Assembly (NCBI GenBank): GCA_964429385.1
Contig: CAYSBR010000019.1
Coordinates: 1-64,000, forward strand
DNA from: UBA2377 sp964429385
GTDB taxonomy: Bacteria > Verrucomicrobiota > Verrucomicrobiia > Opitutales > Opitutaceae
Length of the DNA: 64,000 nucleotides
Direction: 5' to 3'
Below, in pieces: positions 9,346 through 17,331 of the stretch (its first letter is position 1; every line of letters begins with the position of its first letter). The position numbers were made by a program, and so were the translations under genes. The notes below the pieces were generated by a model that saw only the letters and a program-made list of their open reading frames with translations, did not search any database and was not told the DNA's origin.

Positions 9346-10509
9346 GTGAGACCCCAGGTGCTGCTTGTGTTCATGACCCGGTTCGAGGAGTGCATGGCCA
9401 TGCTCAAGGGCATCGCGCACTACGAGCGCACGCACCAGCTCTGGGCGGCGTTTCACGACGACGAGGCGCGGGCGGAGAGCGATCCCAGCTGGTTGCGCAG
9501 CAAGCAGTGGCACGGCGTGATCAGCCGGCACACCACCCCCGCGCTGGTGGCGGCCTGCGCGGAGCGAAAGATCCCGCTCGTGGACCTGAACGACGTGGAG
9601 ATTTTTCCCGGCGTGCCGAAAATCCGGCCGGACAACGTGGGCCTCGGCCACCTCGGAGCGGAGCATTTTATCGAACGCGGCTACCGGCATTTCGGCTTCG
9701 CGGGTTTCGGCAACACAGGCTGGTCCTGCGAACGGCGCGACGGTTTCATCGAGGCGTTGCAGCTGGCCGGCCACCAGGCCCATGTCCTTGATGTGAATTA
9801 TCCCGGCGACCTCACGCCGTTCTGGGATGTGGAGCAGACGACCGCGCTCGCCGCGTGGCTTGAGCGCCTGCCCAAGCCGGTCGGCGTGATGGGCTGCATT
9901 GATATGCGGGCATTGCAGGTGATGGCCGCGGCGCACACCGCGGGGCTGCTTGTGCCGGAGGAGGTCGCGGTGCTCGGCGCCAACAATGACACCATCCGCT
10001 GCGAGCTCGCCTATCCGCCGCTGTCGAGCGTGGCGACCAACGCCTTTCAATCGGGTTACCATGCGGCGGCGACGCTGGCGGAAATGATGGCGGGCGGAAA
10101 GCCCGCGCAGTGCGACCAGCGGATCGAACCGCTCGGCGTGGCCACCCGGCCCTCGACCGACATGCTCGCGATTGACGATCGCAACATGGCCGCGGCGCTC
10201 AGCTTCATCCGCGAGCGCGCCTGCCATGGCATCACGGTGGACGAGGTGGTGCGTCATGCCTTTGCTTCGCGCAGCCAGCTGGAGAAAAAATTCCGGCGCT
10301 ACCTCGGCCGCTCGCCCCAGGCGGAAATCCGCCGCGTGCAGGTGGCCAAGATCCGCCAGTTGCTGATGGAAACGGATTTTCCGCTGAAGCGCATCGCCGA
10401 GCTGGCGGGTTTTGAGCACGTCGAATACATGTGCGTGGTGTTCAAGCGGCTCACCGGTGAATCACCGGGCGTGTATCGTCGGGAGACACAGTCCAAAATG
10501 ACTCAATGA
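9346..10509 (+). CDS. XylR-like regulator: LacI-type sugar-binding domain fused to AraC HTH
   Basis: The protein has 387 residues from a GTG start. Residues about 1-270 form a periplasmic-binding-protein-like ligand domain of LacI type (RPDNVGLGHLGAEHFIERGY, VLGANNDTIRCELAYPPLSS). Residues about 280-380 form an AraC/XylS double helix-turn-helix (SRSQLEKKFRRYLGRSPQAE and FPLKRIAELAGFEHVEYMCV). This is the architecture of E. coli XylR, common in Opitutaceae and Planctomycetes, where it responds to sugars. The gene ends the beta-mannosidase/symporter operon, so it probably senses a manno-oligosaccharide. An inverted repeat at 10595-10608, upstream of the DUF5060/GH26 pair, is a candidate target. 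Confidence 0.88.
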   Translation: MRPQVLLVFMTRFEECMAMLKGIAHYERTHQLWAAFHDDEARAESDPSWLRSKQWHGVISRHTTPALVAACAERKIPLVDLNDVEIFPGVPKIRPDNVGLGHLGAEHFIERGYRHFGFAGFGNTGWSCERRDGFIEALQLAGHQAHVLDVNYPGDLTPFWDVEQTTALAAWLERLPKPVGVMGCIDMRALQVMAAAHTAGLLVPEEVAVLGANNDTIRCELAYPPLSSVATNAFQSGYHAAATLAEMMAGGKPAQCDQRIEPLGVATRPSTDMLAIDDRNMAAALSFIRERACHGITVDEVVRHAFASRSQLEKKFRRYLGRSPQAEIRRVQVAKIRQLLMETDFPLKRIAELAGFEHVEYMCVVFKRLTGESPGVYRRETQSKMTQ

Positions 10510-10594
10510 GTCCTGTGCGCCTGATTGATGAACGCGGTATTCTCCTCCGGGACCGCTTCGATGGGATGGGCAACCAATCTCAAATCCCGGGCAA

Positions 10595-10608
10595 GTGAAC
10601 TCATTCAC
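10595..10608. promoter_or_regulatory. Inverted repeat GTGAA-N4-TTCAC, candidate operator
   Basis: GTGAACTCATTCAC has perfectly matched 5-bp arms. It lies between the XylR-like regulator gene and the start of the DUF5060/GH26 pair, the position expected for an operator. Binding by the neighbouring regulator is an inference. Confidence 0.4.
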
Positions 10609-10823
10609 GGCGGCCGGGTGAACGGCTAGAGTGAGGGCGTTGCGCTGGCCGTTTGCGGCGTGGCGCACATCCCTCCTTTCTTCTGCCTTACCCCAGCCCC
10701 GTATAGCAATGAGCACGCGTTCGCCCCTCCGCCCGGATCTGTTCGCGGGAAACTGCCGCCGGTCGTGCGAACTCCGCCCTTTGCCCTGAGCGTGTGCGGT
10801 CACTTTTGGGTCGCTGGATTCCC

Positions 10824-10846
10824 GGTGCCAGGTTTTGCCTGGCGCC
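10824..10846 (+). terminator. Hairpin followed by GGTTTTCCTTT, possible terminator or attenuator
   Basis: GGTGCCAGG and CCTGGCGCC pair over nine positions with one G-T wobble, around a TTTTG loop, and are followed by GGTTTTCCTTT. It sits 24 bases before the start codon at 10871. It may end read-through from the regulator operon or lie in the leader of the next gene. Confidence 0.35.
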
Positions 10847-10870
10847 GGTTTTCCTTTATCACCTGAGCGG

Positions 10871-12973
10871 ATGAGTCCGGCCCCCGCCTTTATGAGTGTC
10901 CTTCGTCATCTCAAAGCCGTTTCATTTATGATGCTCCTCTCAGGGTTGGGTGGATTGTATGCCGGGGGCGGCGGCCCCGCGGAGTTCACGTTCCAGCTGC
11001 CGAAGGGCGACCGGCATCCCTATGCGCGCGAGGTGTGGGCGGAGATCATCCTGCCTTCACAGAAAATGGTGCGTCTCCCCGTTTATTTTGCCGGCGGCGA
11101 TCGTTACGCGGTGCGCGCACGCGCCAGCGCGGCGGGGGCCTACCGGCTCGACCGGGTGATCGAGGTGATTGACGGCAAGCCCGTGACCCATGAGCCGCAG
11201 CTGGTTTCGGGCAACCCGGTGGTTGTCACGACGCCGCAGACGCTGCCGTCGGTGCGTCGCGGCGCCGGCCGACCCGCCCGGCTGGCGCATCCGGATGGCA
11301 CGACTTATGTGCCCGTCGGCACCAATCTCGCCTGGGCCGCTGAGCGGGGCGCGGCGTATTACGAGCGCGTGATGCCGCGCTATGCGGGGGAAGGACTTAA
11401 CTGGATGCGTGTCTGGATGGCGCATTGGTCCGGGCTCAATCTCGACTGGCTGCCGGAGGATATGGGGGCTTCACCGCCGCCGGGCATCCTCGACCAGCGC
11501 GTGGCCGCGGAGTGGGACCGCCTCGTCGCCGCGGCGGAGCAGCACGGCGTCTATCTCCAGCTGGTGCTGCAGCACCATGGGCAGTATTCCTCCCGCGTGA
11601 ATCCCAACTGGGATGAAAATCCCTGGAACGCCGCGAACCCTGGCGGATTTCTCCAGACGCCGGATGAGTTTTTCACTTCGCCGCAAGCCCGCGGGCTCAC
11701 CGCGCTGAAATACCGCTACATTGTCGCCCGCTGGGGCTATTCGCCGGCGGTGCTCGCCTGGGAGCTTTTCAACGAAGTGCATTGGGTGGATGCGTTGCGC
11801 GAGCGCAACGCGGTCGCCGATGTCGCCGACTGGCATTCCGCGATGGCGGGTTACCTGCGCTCGGTGGACGCCTACCGTCATCTTATCACCACAAGTACGG
11901 AGGATCTGCGCAGTCCGGTGTATGAAGCGATGGATTTTTTCCAGCCGCACCTTTACGCGGCGAATATGCTGGCGGGCGTGCGCGAATTTTCCACGCCTCC
12001 GGGCGAGCTCGACCGGCCGGTGTTCTACGGCGAAATCGGCGATGACCACATGCGGATCAACGCGGCGCAAAAAGCGGCCGGCGTCTCCATCGTGCCGCCG
12101 GTGTGGGCCGGACTGATGGGACAGGGCCGCTATGCGCCGCAACCCTGGGTGGGCGAGCAGCTCATCGAGTCCGGCCGGCTGCCCGAGCTGGGCGCGGTGG
12201 CGCGGTTTGTGGCCGCCAGCGGTTTGGGCAAACGCGAAGGCCTGACGACGTTCTCCCCGGTGATCGAAAGCCGCGAGACTGTGCCATTCAGCCTGCCCGG
12301 CGGCCAGGTATGGCAGCACCGGTCGTCGCCCGAACTCACCGTGCCGCTCGATGGCCGGGTGCCGGCCGATTGGGCCTCCATTCCCCGGATCTACGTGGGC
12401 ACCCCCGGCAGCGCGAACTCCGGATTTCCCAGCCGGGCAACCTACCATCTGGAAGTGCCGGAGGCCATGATCCTGCGGGCGCGCATTGCGGAAGTGGGCG
12501 CGGGCGGCGCGACGCTGCGCCTCTCGGTGGATGGCGAGCCGGTGTTGGAAAAACGCTGGCCGGCCGCGGGCGAAGAGCCGGCGCCGGAGTTTCCTGTCGA
12601 GTTGGCCTTCTCCCTGGCGGCAGGCCGTCGCACGTTGGAAGTGGAGAATCCCGAGGGACCCGACTGGTTTGACCTTTTGGCGATCGAGTTTCCGCACCGG
12701 GTCTCCGCTCTGGCTGCGGCGGGCCAGCGGAGTGAGGACTTCATCGCCTTGTGGGTCTGGCATCGCGAAGGCGTTTATGCGGTGGAGGCGCCGTCTGCCG
12801 TTGTCGGAACTGTGCATCTGGAAGAAGTGCCGGCGGGCGAATGGCAGGTCACCTGGTGGGATTCGCTGACTGGCGAGCCGCAACCGGCGGTTGCACTCAC
12901 TCATCCCGGCGGCCCGCTTCCCCTGAAGACGCCCGCAATTTCCCGTCATGCCGCTGTCATACTCTCGCGCTGA
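10871..12973 (+). CDS. Exported DUF5060-containing GH5-like glycoside hydrolase
   Basis: The ATG at 10871 gives 700 residues; an internal ATG at 10892 would start the signal peptide more directly (MSVLRHLKAVSFMMLLSGLG, cleavage near LYA). An N-terminal DUF5060-type beta-sandwich (about 30-120) precedes a clan-A TIM barrel. Probable catalytic residues are the acid/base Glu near 302 in LFNEVHW and the nucleophile Glu near 388 in VFYGEIGDD. The last about 200 residues form beta-rich domains (YHLEVPEAMILRARIAEVG), perhaps carbohydrate-binding. The gene overlaps the GH26 gene by 26 bases, so the two are co-translated. Mannan is the likely target given its partner, but no characterised homologue is recognised. 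Confidence 0.8.
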   Translation: MSPAPAFMSVLRHLKAVSFMMLLSGLGGLYAGGGGPAEFTFQLPKGDRHPYAREVWAEIILPSQKMVRLPVYFAGGDRYAVRARASAAGAYRLDRVIEVIDGKPVTHEPQLVSGNPVVVTTPQTLPSVRRGAGRPARLAHPDGTTYVPVGTNLAWAAERGAAYYERVMPRYAGEGLNWMRVWMAHWSGLNLDWLPEDMGASPPPGILDQRVAAEWDRLVAAAEQHGVYLQLVLQHHGQYSSRVNPNWDENPWNAANPGGFLQTPDEFFTSPQARGLTALKYRYIVARWGYSPAVLAWELFNEVHWVDALRERNAVADVADWHSAMAGYLRSVDAYRHLITTSTEDLRSPVYEAMDFFQPHLYAANMLAGVREFSTPPGELDRPVFYGEIGDDHMRINAAQKAAGVSIVPPVWAGLMGQGRYAPQPWVGEQLIESGRLPELGAVARFVAASGLGKREGLTTFSPVIESRETVPFSLPGGQVWQHRSSPELTVPLDGRVPADWASIPRIYVGTPGSANSGFPSRATYHLEVPEAMILRARIAEVGAGGATLRLSVDGEPVLEKRWPAAGEEPAPEFPVELAFSLAAGRRTLEVENPEGPDWFDLLAIEFPHRVSALAAAGQRSEDFIALWVWHREGVYAVEAPSAVVGTVHLEEVPAGEWQVTWWDSLTGEPQPAVALTHPGGPLPLKTPAISRHAAVILSR

Positions 12974-13895
12974 GCCGGTTGATCCGCAGGCGACCCCGGA
13001 GGCGCGCGCGTTGCTGGCGCGCCTGCAGGAGGTCAATGGTCACCGCACGCTGTCCGGCCATCACAACTATCTCTCCGCCCGCCCGCTGGCCACGGACCGG
13101 ATCACCACACTCACGGGTCGCATCCCGTTGGTGTGGGGCGGGGAGTGGGGATTTTCCGATGCGAATCATCCCACGGATGATGTTTCACACCGGCCCGCGT
13201 TGCTGGAGGAGATCCGCGTCCGGCATGAGGAGGGGCACATCATTGTGCTCACCTGGCATCAGGCCAGTCCGGCGGTGGGCGAGCCCTGTCCGTTTGAGGG
13301 CGGAGTGAAGTGCGCGGTGTCGGAAGCGCAGTGGCGCGAGATCCTGCGGCCCGACAGCGCGTTGAACCGGGTGTGGCGCGTGCATGTGGACCGGCTGGCG
13401 GCGGGCCTCACCCGTTTGCAGGCCCAGCGCATCCCGGTGATTTTTCGTCCGTATCACGAAATGAACGGCGACTGGTTCTGGTGGGGCGCCCGGCCCGGGC
13501 CGGCGGATTACACGGCGCTGTGGCGGATGCTGCAGGCGCGGCTGACCGGACATCATGGCCTGCACAATCTGCTCTGGGCCTGGTGCTGTGATCGCCCGTG
13601 GGAAGGAGTGGAGGCCTACTGGCCGGGGCATGACTGCGTGGACATTCTGGGGACGGATATCTACCCGCTGCCGGACCATCCGGTGGTGTATCGGCCTGAA
13701 TGGTTTCCACGGATGCAGACGCTGGCCGCCGGCAAGCCCCTCGCGCTCACGGAGCATTCGGTCATGCCCACGGCGGAGGAACTGAGCCAACAGCCGTGGA
13801 CATGGTGCATGGGCTGGGTGGACCTGCCGTTTTCCGCCAACCCACCCGAAACCATCCGGGATTTCTACCGCAACCCGCAGGTCGAATCCCTGTAA
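12948..13895 (+). CDS. GH26 beta-mannanase without signal peptide
   Basis: This 315-residue protein carries the GH26 signatures: RTLSGHHNYL near the start, acid/base Glu near 171 in FRPYHEMNGDWFWWG, and nucleophile Glu near 269 in ALTEHSVMP; the WGGEWGF and AWCCDRPW segments also fit. GH26 enzymes hydrolyse beta-1,4-mannan or manno-oligosaccharides. The N-terminus MPLSYSRAEPVDPQAT is not a signal peptide, so the enzyme is predicted to be cytoplasmic and to act on imported oligosaccharides. An exported form would need a start inside the preceding gene, and none is in frame with a hydrophobic segment. It is coupled to the DUF5060 enzyme by a 26-base overlap. Confidence 0.87.
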   Translation: MPLSYSRAEPVDPQATPEARALLARLQEVNGHRTLSGHHNYLSARPLATDRITTLTGRIPLVWGGEWGFSDANHPTDDVSHRPALLEEIRVRHEEGHIIVLTWHQASPAVGEPCPFEGGVKCAVSEAQWREILRPDSALNRVWRVHVDRLAAGLTRLQAQRIPVIFRPYHEMNGDWFWWGARPGPADYTALWRMLQARLTGHHGLHNLLWAWCCDRPWEGVEAYWPGHDCVDILGTDIYPLPDHPVVYRPEWFPRMQTLAAGKPLALTEHSVMPTAEELSQQPWTWCMGWVDLPFSANPPETIRDFYRNPQVESL

Positions 13896-13901
13896 GCGGG
13901 C

Positions 13902-14804
13902 TCAGGCACTGGGCGCAAACCAGCCGGGGCGGGTGGTTTGCAAACCATCGAAATCGCGCAGGATTTGCTCGATGAGTCCGAGGTGCACCTTGATTTCCTT
14001 TTGACCGAAGCGCCGGGCCCATAGCAGGCCGAAGGCGCAATCAATGAGCACATAGCACAGGACATGCGCGAAAAAATCCGGCGGTGGTCCTGCGGGTCCG
14101 AAGTAGCCGGCGATTTGTCCGCGTGCGAAGGCCGGGCTCGCCTGCCGCGTGAAAGTAAAGAGGCGATTAAAGTCTTCCAGTGGGTCGCCGAAATCGGAAC
14201 GGTTGAAGTCGATGACTTTCAGTCGGCTGTGGTCATCAATCAGCATGTTGCCGAGGTGGAAGTCCCCGTGCCGGTAAGCGGTGGGACAGGTGTCGAGCAA
14301 GGGAAGATGCGCTTCGATAAACCGGACCATCGCCTCGTAGCCATCGAAGTGCAGCCCGGCTTCGCGCATCTGGCGCTTGCGTGCGTCCACCTTGAGACGG
14401 ATGGCAGCGTGGGAATCGATGACCCGGTCCTGAGGAAGGGAGTGCATTGTGCTCAGCAGCTGGCCGGCCTCGCGCCCCAACTTGTATTGCTCCGCTGCCG
14501 ACAGATCCGGCAGCACGGTGAGCGCTTCTGTGCCATCGACCCATCCATAAAGTACGAAACAGTGCTGACCGTCCGGGGTCAGCCCGCAGTCCCGGGCTTG
14601 GGGAAAAGCGGCCGCCAGGGCGCCGAGGCGGCGCAGTTGGGCGAATTCCTCCTGCTTGCGCGACAGGGCATCGGCGGGGGAAAGCCGTAGCAGGTGGGTG
14701 CCCTTTGCGGTGGCGATACGAAACTTCCGGTCCTCCGACCAGCCCGCCGTCACCGTTGTGACGGTGGCCCCGGGGAAACGGGAGGTGATCCAGGGATCAA
14801 TCAT
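13902..14804 (-). CDS. Aminoglycoside phosphotransferase (APH)-family kinase
   Basis: The 300-residue protein has the choline/aminoglycoside-kinase fold: the catalytic loop YRHGDFHLGNML (HGDxxxxN Brenner motif) and the metal-binding segment VIDFNRSDFGDP. The N lobe has a Lys/Arg-poor nucleotide pocket around HLLRLSP. These kinases phosphorylate small molecules (aminoglycosides, choline, homoserine, sugars) in the cytoplasm, and the substrate cannot be read from the sequence. It is convergent with the GH26 gene (6-base gap) and follows the ferritin-like gene on the same strand by 28 bases, so the last two may form an operon. There is no sign that it confers resistance. Confidence 0.82.
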   Translation of the reverse strand: MIDPWITSRFPGATVTTVTAGWSEDRKFRIATAKGTHLLRLSPADALSRKQEEFAQLRRLGALAAAFPQARDCGLTPDGQHCFVLYGWVDGTEALTVLPDLSAAEQYKLGREAGQLLSTMHSLPQDRVIDSHAAIRLKVDARKRQMREAGLHFDGYEAMVRFIEAHLPLLDTCPTAYRHGDFHLGNMLIDDHSRLKVIDFNRSDFGDPLEDFNRLFTFTRQASPAFARGQIAGYFGPAGPPPDFFAHVLCYVLIDCAFGLLWARRFGQKEIKVHLGLIEQILRDFDGLQTTRPGWFAPSA

Positions 14805-14832
14805 GGCGATGAGTGAGATGGCTTACGTATCT

Positions 14833-15429
14833 TCAGGCGGTCTTGCCGCTTTGGTCGGATGACTTGTAGTTCCGGCAGTATCGGTCGCCGCCTGCCACCG
14901 GATATTTTTTATCCAGATCAACATCGTTCAGACTGGATTTGGCTCCCCAGGAAAACACCCGCTCGAAGAGCGGCAGCCATGAGGCATCCTTGATGACTTC
15001 GAGGAAGTGGACCTCGTGCTCCTTTTCCTTGATGCCCATTTCGTAAAGCACTTGGTCGTGTTCGCTGATACCCAGCGTGTGGAAATGGCGCATCATCACG
15101 AAGTATTCACAGACGTTGCCGCTCTCCAGCCGGCCGGCGAAAAAGTAGGGCATGAACCGGCCGATGACGTAGCAACTCCAGCCGATGAGTTTGCCGATGA
15201 GGAGATACTTGATCTCATAATAGCGGGAGACGGGGATGCCATGCCGGTCCATGATCTTGCGGACATTCCGCCGGTGATCCCACTCGTCCTGCTCGATCTG
15301 GCGGACGATGGCCCGCTCGGCCGGATCGCGCAGCGAACCGGCGTGCCCGATGTAGGCGAGCGAGGCGGCCCGTTCCGCGGAATAGGCTTTGCGCAGGGAG
15401 TCAACGAGGGCGGGATGGGTGAGCTTCAT
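14833..15429 (-). CDS. Ferritin-like di-iron protein, COQ7-like
   Basis: From the ATG at 15429 the protein has 198 residues. It shows the four-helix di-iron pattern: ERAASLAYIGHAG as helix 1, the ExxH motif in EQDEWDHR, and a second ExxH in EKEHEVHF, with a further Glu in NVCEYFVMM. The order and spacing are like demethoxyubiquinone hydroxylase (COQ7) and related ferritin-like proteins. The middle contains a hydrophobic stretch (IGKLIGWSCYVIGRFMPYFF) that could associate with the membrane, as COQ7 does. Whether it hydroxylates a quinone here is unknown. The upstream ATG at 15492 adds 21 residues without family similarity and was not chosen. Confidence 0.75.
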   Translation of the reverse strand: MKLTHPALVDSLRKAYSAERAASLAYIGHAGSLRDPAERAIVRQIEQDEWDHRRNVRKIMDRHGIPVSRYYEIKYLLIGKLIGWSCYVIGRFMPYFFAGRLESGNVCEYFVMMRHFHTLGISEHDQVLYEMGIKEKEHEVHFLEVIKDASWLPLFERVFSWGAKSSLNDVDLDKKYPVAGGDRYCRNYKSSDQSGKTA

Positions 15430-15741
15430 CGTCAGGGAGGTGGACGCTGCACCGTCCAGCTTGGGCTGGCGGAGGCGGCGGTTGCAACCCAAGCCGTTGG
15501 CGTACGCACGGCGTGGATCGGCGCGAGGGAGTGAGGGCGACGGGGTGCGTCATGAATGAATAATTGCCGCAACTGTGAGTTGCCAAACGGTGCGGGGACT
15601 GTTGCGTTCGGCGCCTTACCCTTTGGATTGTGCCGCAACCCCGCGGTCTCCGCCGCCCCCGTCCATGTCTGTCTGTCTCTTTTTCTTGCCTCCACCTGAT
15701 ACGCTGAACCCCGGCCAAGCGCGGCGCAGCCGCGACCGCGT
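15430..15741 (+). other. Divergent intergenic region
   Basis: No gene is supported in these 312 bases between the divergent ferritin-like and sugar-binding protein genes. A fair sigma-70-type promoter for the minus-strand gene is visible at 15558-15586; no promoter with good spacing was found for the plus-strand gene. Confidence 0.6.
15558..15586 (-). promoter_or_regulatory. Candidate sigma-70 promoter of the ferritin-like gene
   Basis: On the minus strand TTGGCA (15586-15581) and TTATTC (15563-15558) are separated by 17 bases, the optimal spacing. It would give a leader of roughly 120 bases before the ATG at 15429. Confidence 0.35.
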
Positions 15742-17331
15742 ATGAAACGCTATGTGGCCTTGGTCTTGCTGCTCGTCGCCTACTTGGGCGCGGTGGGGCT
15801 GAAATTTTTTCACGCCCGCGAAGCGGCGGATCCGCAGAAGGTGACGATCCGCATCGCCCACTGGCAGCTGGAGAAAGGCGTGCGTGAGGGCATGGATGCG
15901 GTCATCCGCCGCTACGAGGAGCTGAATCCCCATGTGCGCGTGGAGCAGATGCTCATTCCGGACAATTTGTATCGCCAGTGGCTGCAGGCGCAGCTCGTCG
16001 GCGGCACGGCGCCTGATATCATCGAATACGGCTTTTGGTATGGCCGCGCGGCGGAGCTGCAGGCGCGGTATTTCGAGCCGCTCGACCGCTGGCTCGGTCA
16101 GCCCAATCCCTACAACACGGACACGGAGCTGGAGGACATGGCCTGGCGCGAGACCTTCCTCGACGGGCTCGACAACCTCGATTGCTACAACCCGCAGATG
16201 AACCAGTTCTTCGGCGTCACGTTGTGCACCGGCTCGACGCGCATTTTCTACAACCGTCAGCTGCTGAAGGAAATCACCGGAGCCGACAATCCGCCGCGCG
16301 ATTTTCGCGAGTTCCTCGTCCTGTGCGCGCAGATCCGCGAATACGCCGCCGCCCGCGGGCAGAAGCTGGTGCCGCTGGCGGGCTCGCGCGACAGCGTCAG
16401 CCGCATGAGCAATGCGATGATCGACTCGACCACGCTGAAGGTGGCCTATGGGCTGGACTATCTCCACCGCCTCCGGCTCGACCACGTCGAGGCTGCGCTG
16501 GCCTATCTGCGCGGCGAGTGGCGTTACGACCAGCCCGAGTTCATGGCCGGGCTGGAACTGTCGCGGGCCTACTGCCTCGAACTTGATCCCAGCGCTTCGC
16601 AGGAAGCGCGTGATTCAGCCACGCGCAAATTTGCCAACGGCGACGCCGTGATGTTTGGCACCGGCAGCTTTGATGCGAGCAGCCTCAAGGCCATCTGCCC
16701 GTTTGAGGTGGGGGCGTTCAAGATTCCGGTGCCCACGCAGGACGATCCCGAATACGGGCACCTCATCCCCGGCGCGGTTTCCGATGGCAAGGTCAACACC
16801 GGTTTCAGCTTCTACCTGCTGCGGCAGAATCCGAACCAGGCGCAGGCGCTCGATTTCATGCGCTTCATGACGAGCCAGCCGGGCGTGCAGATTTTCGGTG
16901 ACGAGAGCCACTGGTTGCCCGGCATCGTGGGGGCGAAGCCCACGGAGTTTTCCCGCGAATACGCCCCGGACCCAAACGGCTATTCCACGGGGGCTTCCTT
17001 CTGGCTGCTGAGTGGTCCGGAGGCCTTCGGCTTTTTCATGCAAAGCGTGCACGATCTCATCAGCCATGCGGGCAGTGCCGGGAAGTTTGCCGCGACGATG
17101 GATGCGGGGCTGGGCGGACGCATCATCACGGATATTCGCCGGGTGACCAAGGAGCTGGTGCAGAACCACAATCAGCAGGATGTCGCCCTCGCGGCCCGTC
17201 GTCATCTGGAGGAAGCCACGGGTGCCGGTGCTTACGATATCGGCTTTGAAAGTTCGTCCTCCACGCTCGCGGAAGCGCGGGCTTACCGGTTTCTCCACAC
17301 CCTGTGGGAGGCGGAGGGGCGCACACCATGA
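15742..17331 (+). CDS. Membrane-anchored ABC-type sugar-binding protein (module copy 1)
   Basis: The 529-residue protein starts with a hydrophobic segment (VALVLLLVAYLGAVGLKFF) that lacks a lipobox Cys and probably stays as a membrane anchor. The rest is a family-1 extracellular solute-binding fold: VTIRIAHWQLEKG, ELNPHVRVEQ, GTAPDIIEYGFW, IFYNRQLLKEI and the C-terminal lobe FLRFMTSQPGVQ-like DFMRFMTSQPGVQIF. The homologue at 51905 shares long near-identical stretches. Its stop overlaps the start of the next gene (ATGA), so the two proteins are made together. No ABC permease or ATPase lies nearby, which is unusual for a binding protein. It may feed a distant permease or work in sensing. Confidence 0.82.
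   Translation: MKRYVALVLLLVAYLGAVGLKFFHAREAADPQKVTIRIAHWQLEKGVREGMDAVIRRYEELNPHVRVEQMLIPDNLYRQWLQAQLVGGTAPDIIEYGFWYGRAAELQARYFEPLDRWLGQPNPYNTDTELEDMAWRETFLDGLDNLDCYNPQMNQFFGVTLCTGSTRIFYNRQLLKEITGADNPPRDFREFLVLCAQIREYAAARGQKLVPLAGSRDSVSRMSNAMIDSTTLKVAYGLDYLHRLRLDHVEAALAYLRGEWRYDQPEFMAGLELSRAYCLELDPSASQEARDSATRKFANGDAVMFGTGSFDASSLKAICPFEVGAFKIPVPTQDDPEYGHLIPGAVSDGKVNTGFSFYLLRQNPNQAQALDFMRFMTSQPGVQIFGDESHWLPGIVGAKPTEFSREYAPDPNGYSTGASFWLLSGPEAFGFFMQSVHDLISHAGSAGKFAATMDAGLGGRIITDIRRVTKELVQNHNQQDVALAARRHLEEATGAGAYDIGFESSSSTLAEARAYRFLHTLWEAEGRTP

Larger units (their letters stand above)
10510..10870 (+). other. Intergenic region between regulator and DUF5060/GH26 genes
   Basis: No coding sequence is supported across these 361 bases. 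Two structures stand out: the inverted repeat at 10595-10608, which could bind a regulator, and a hairpin at 10824-10846 shortly before the next gene. The remainder shows no repeat or clear sigma-70 promoter. Confidence 0.6.
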
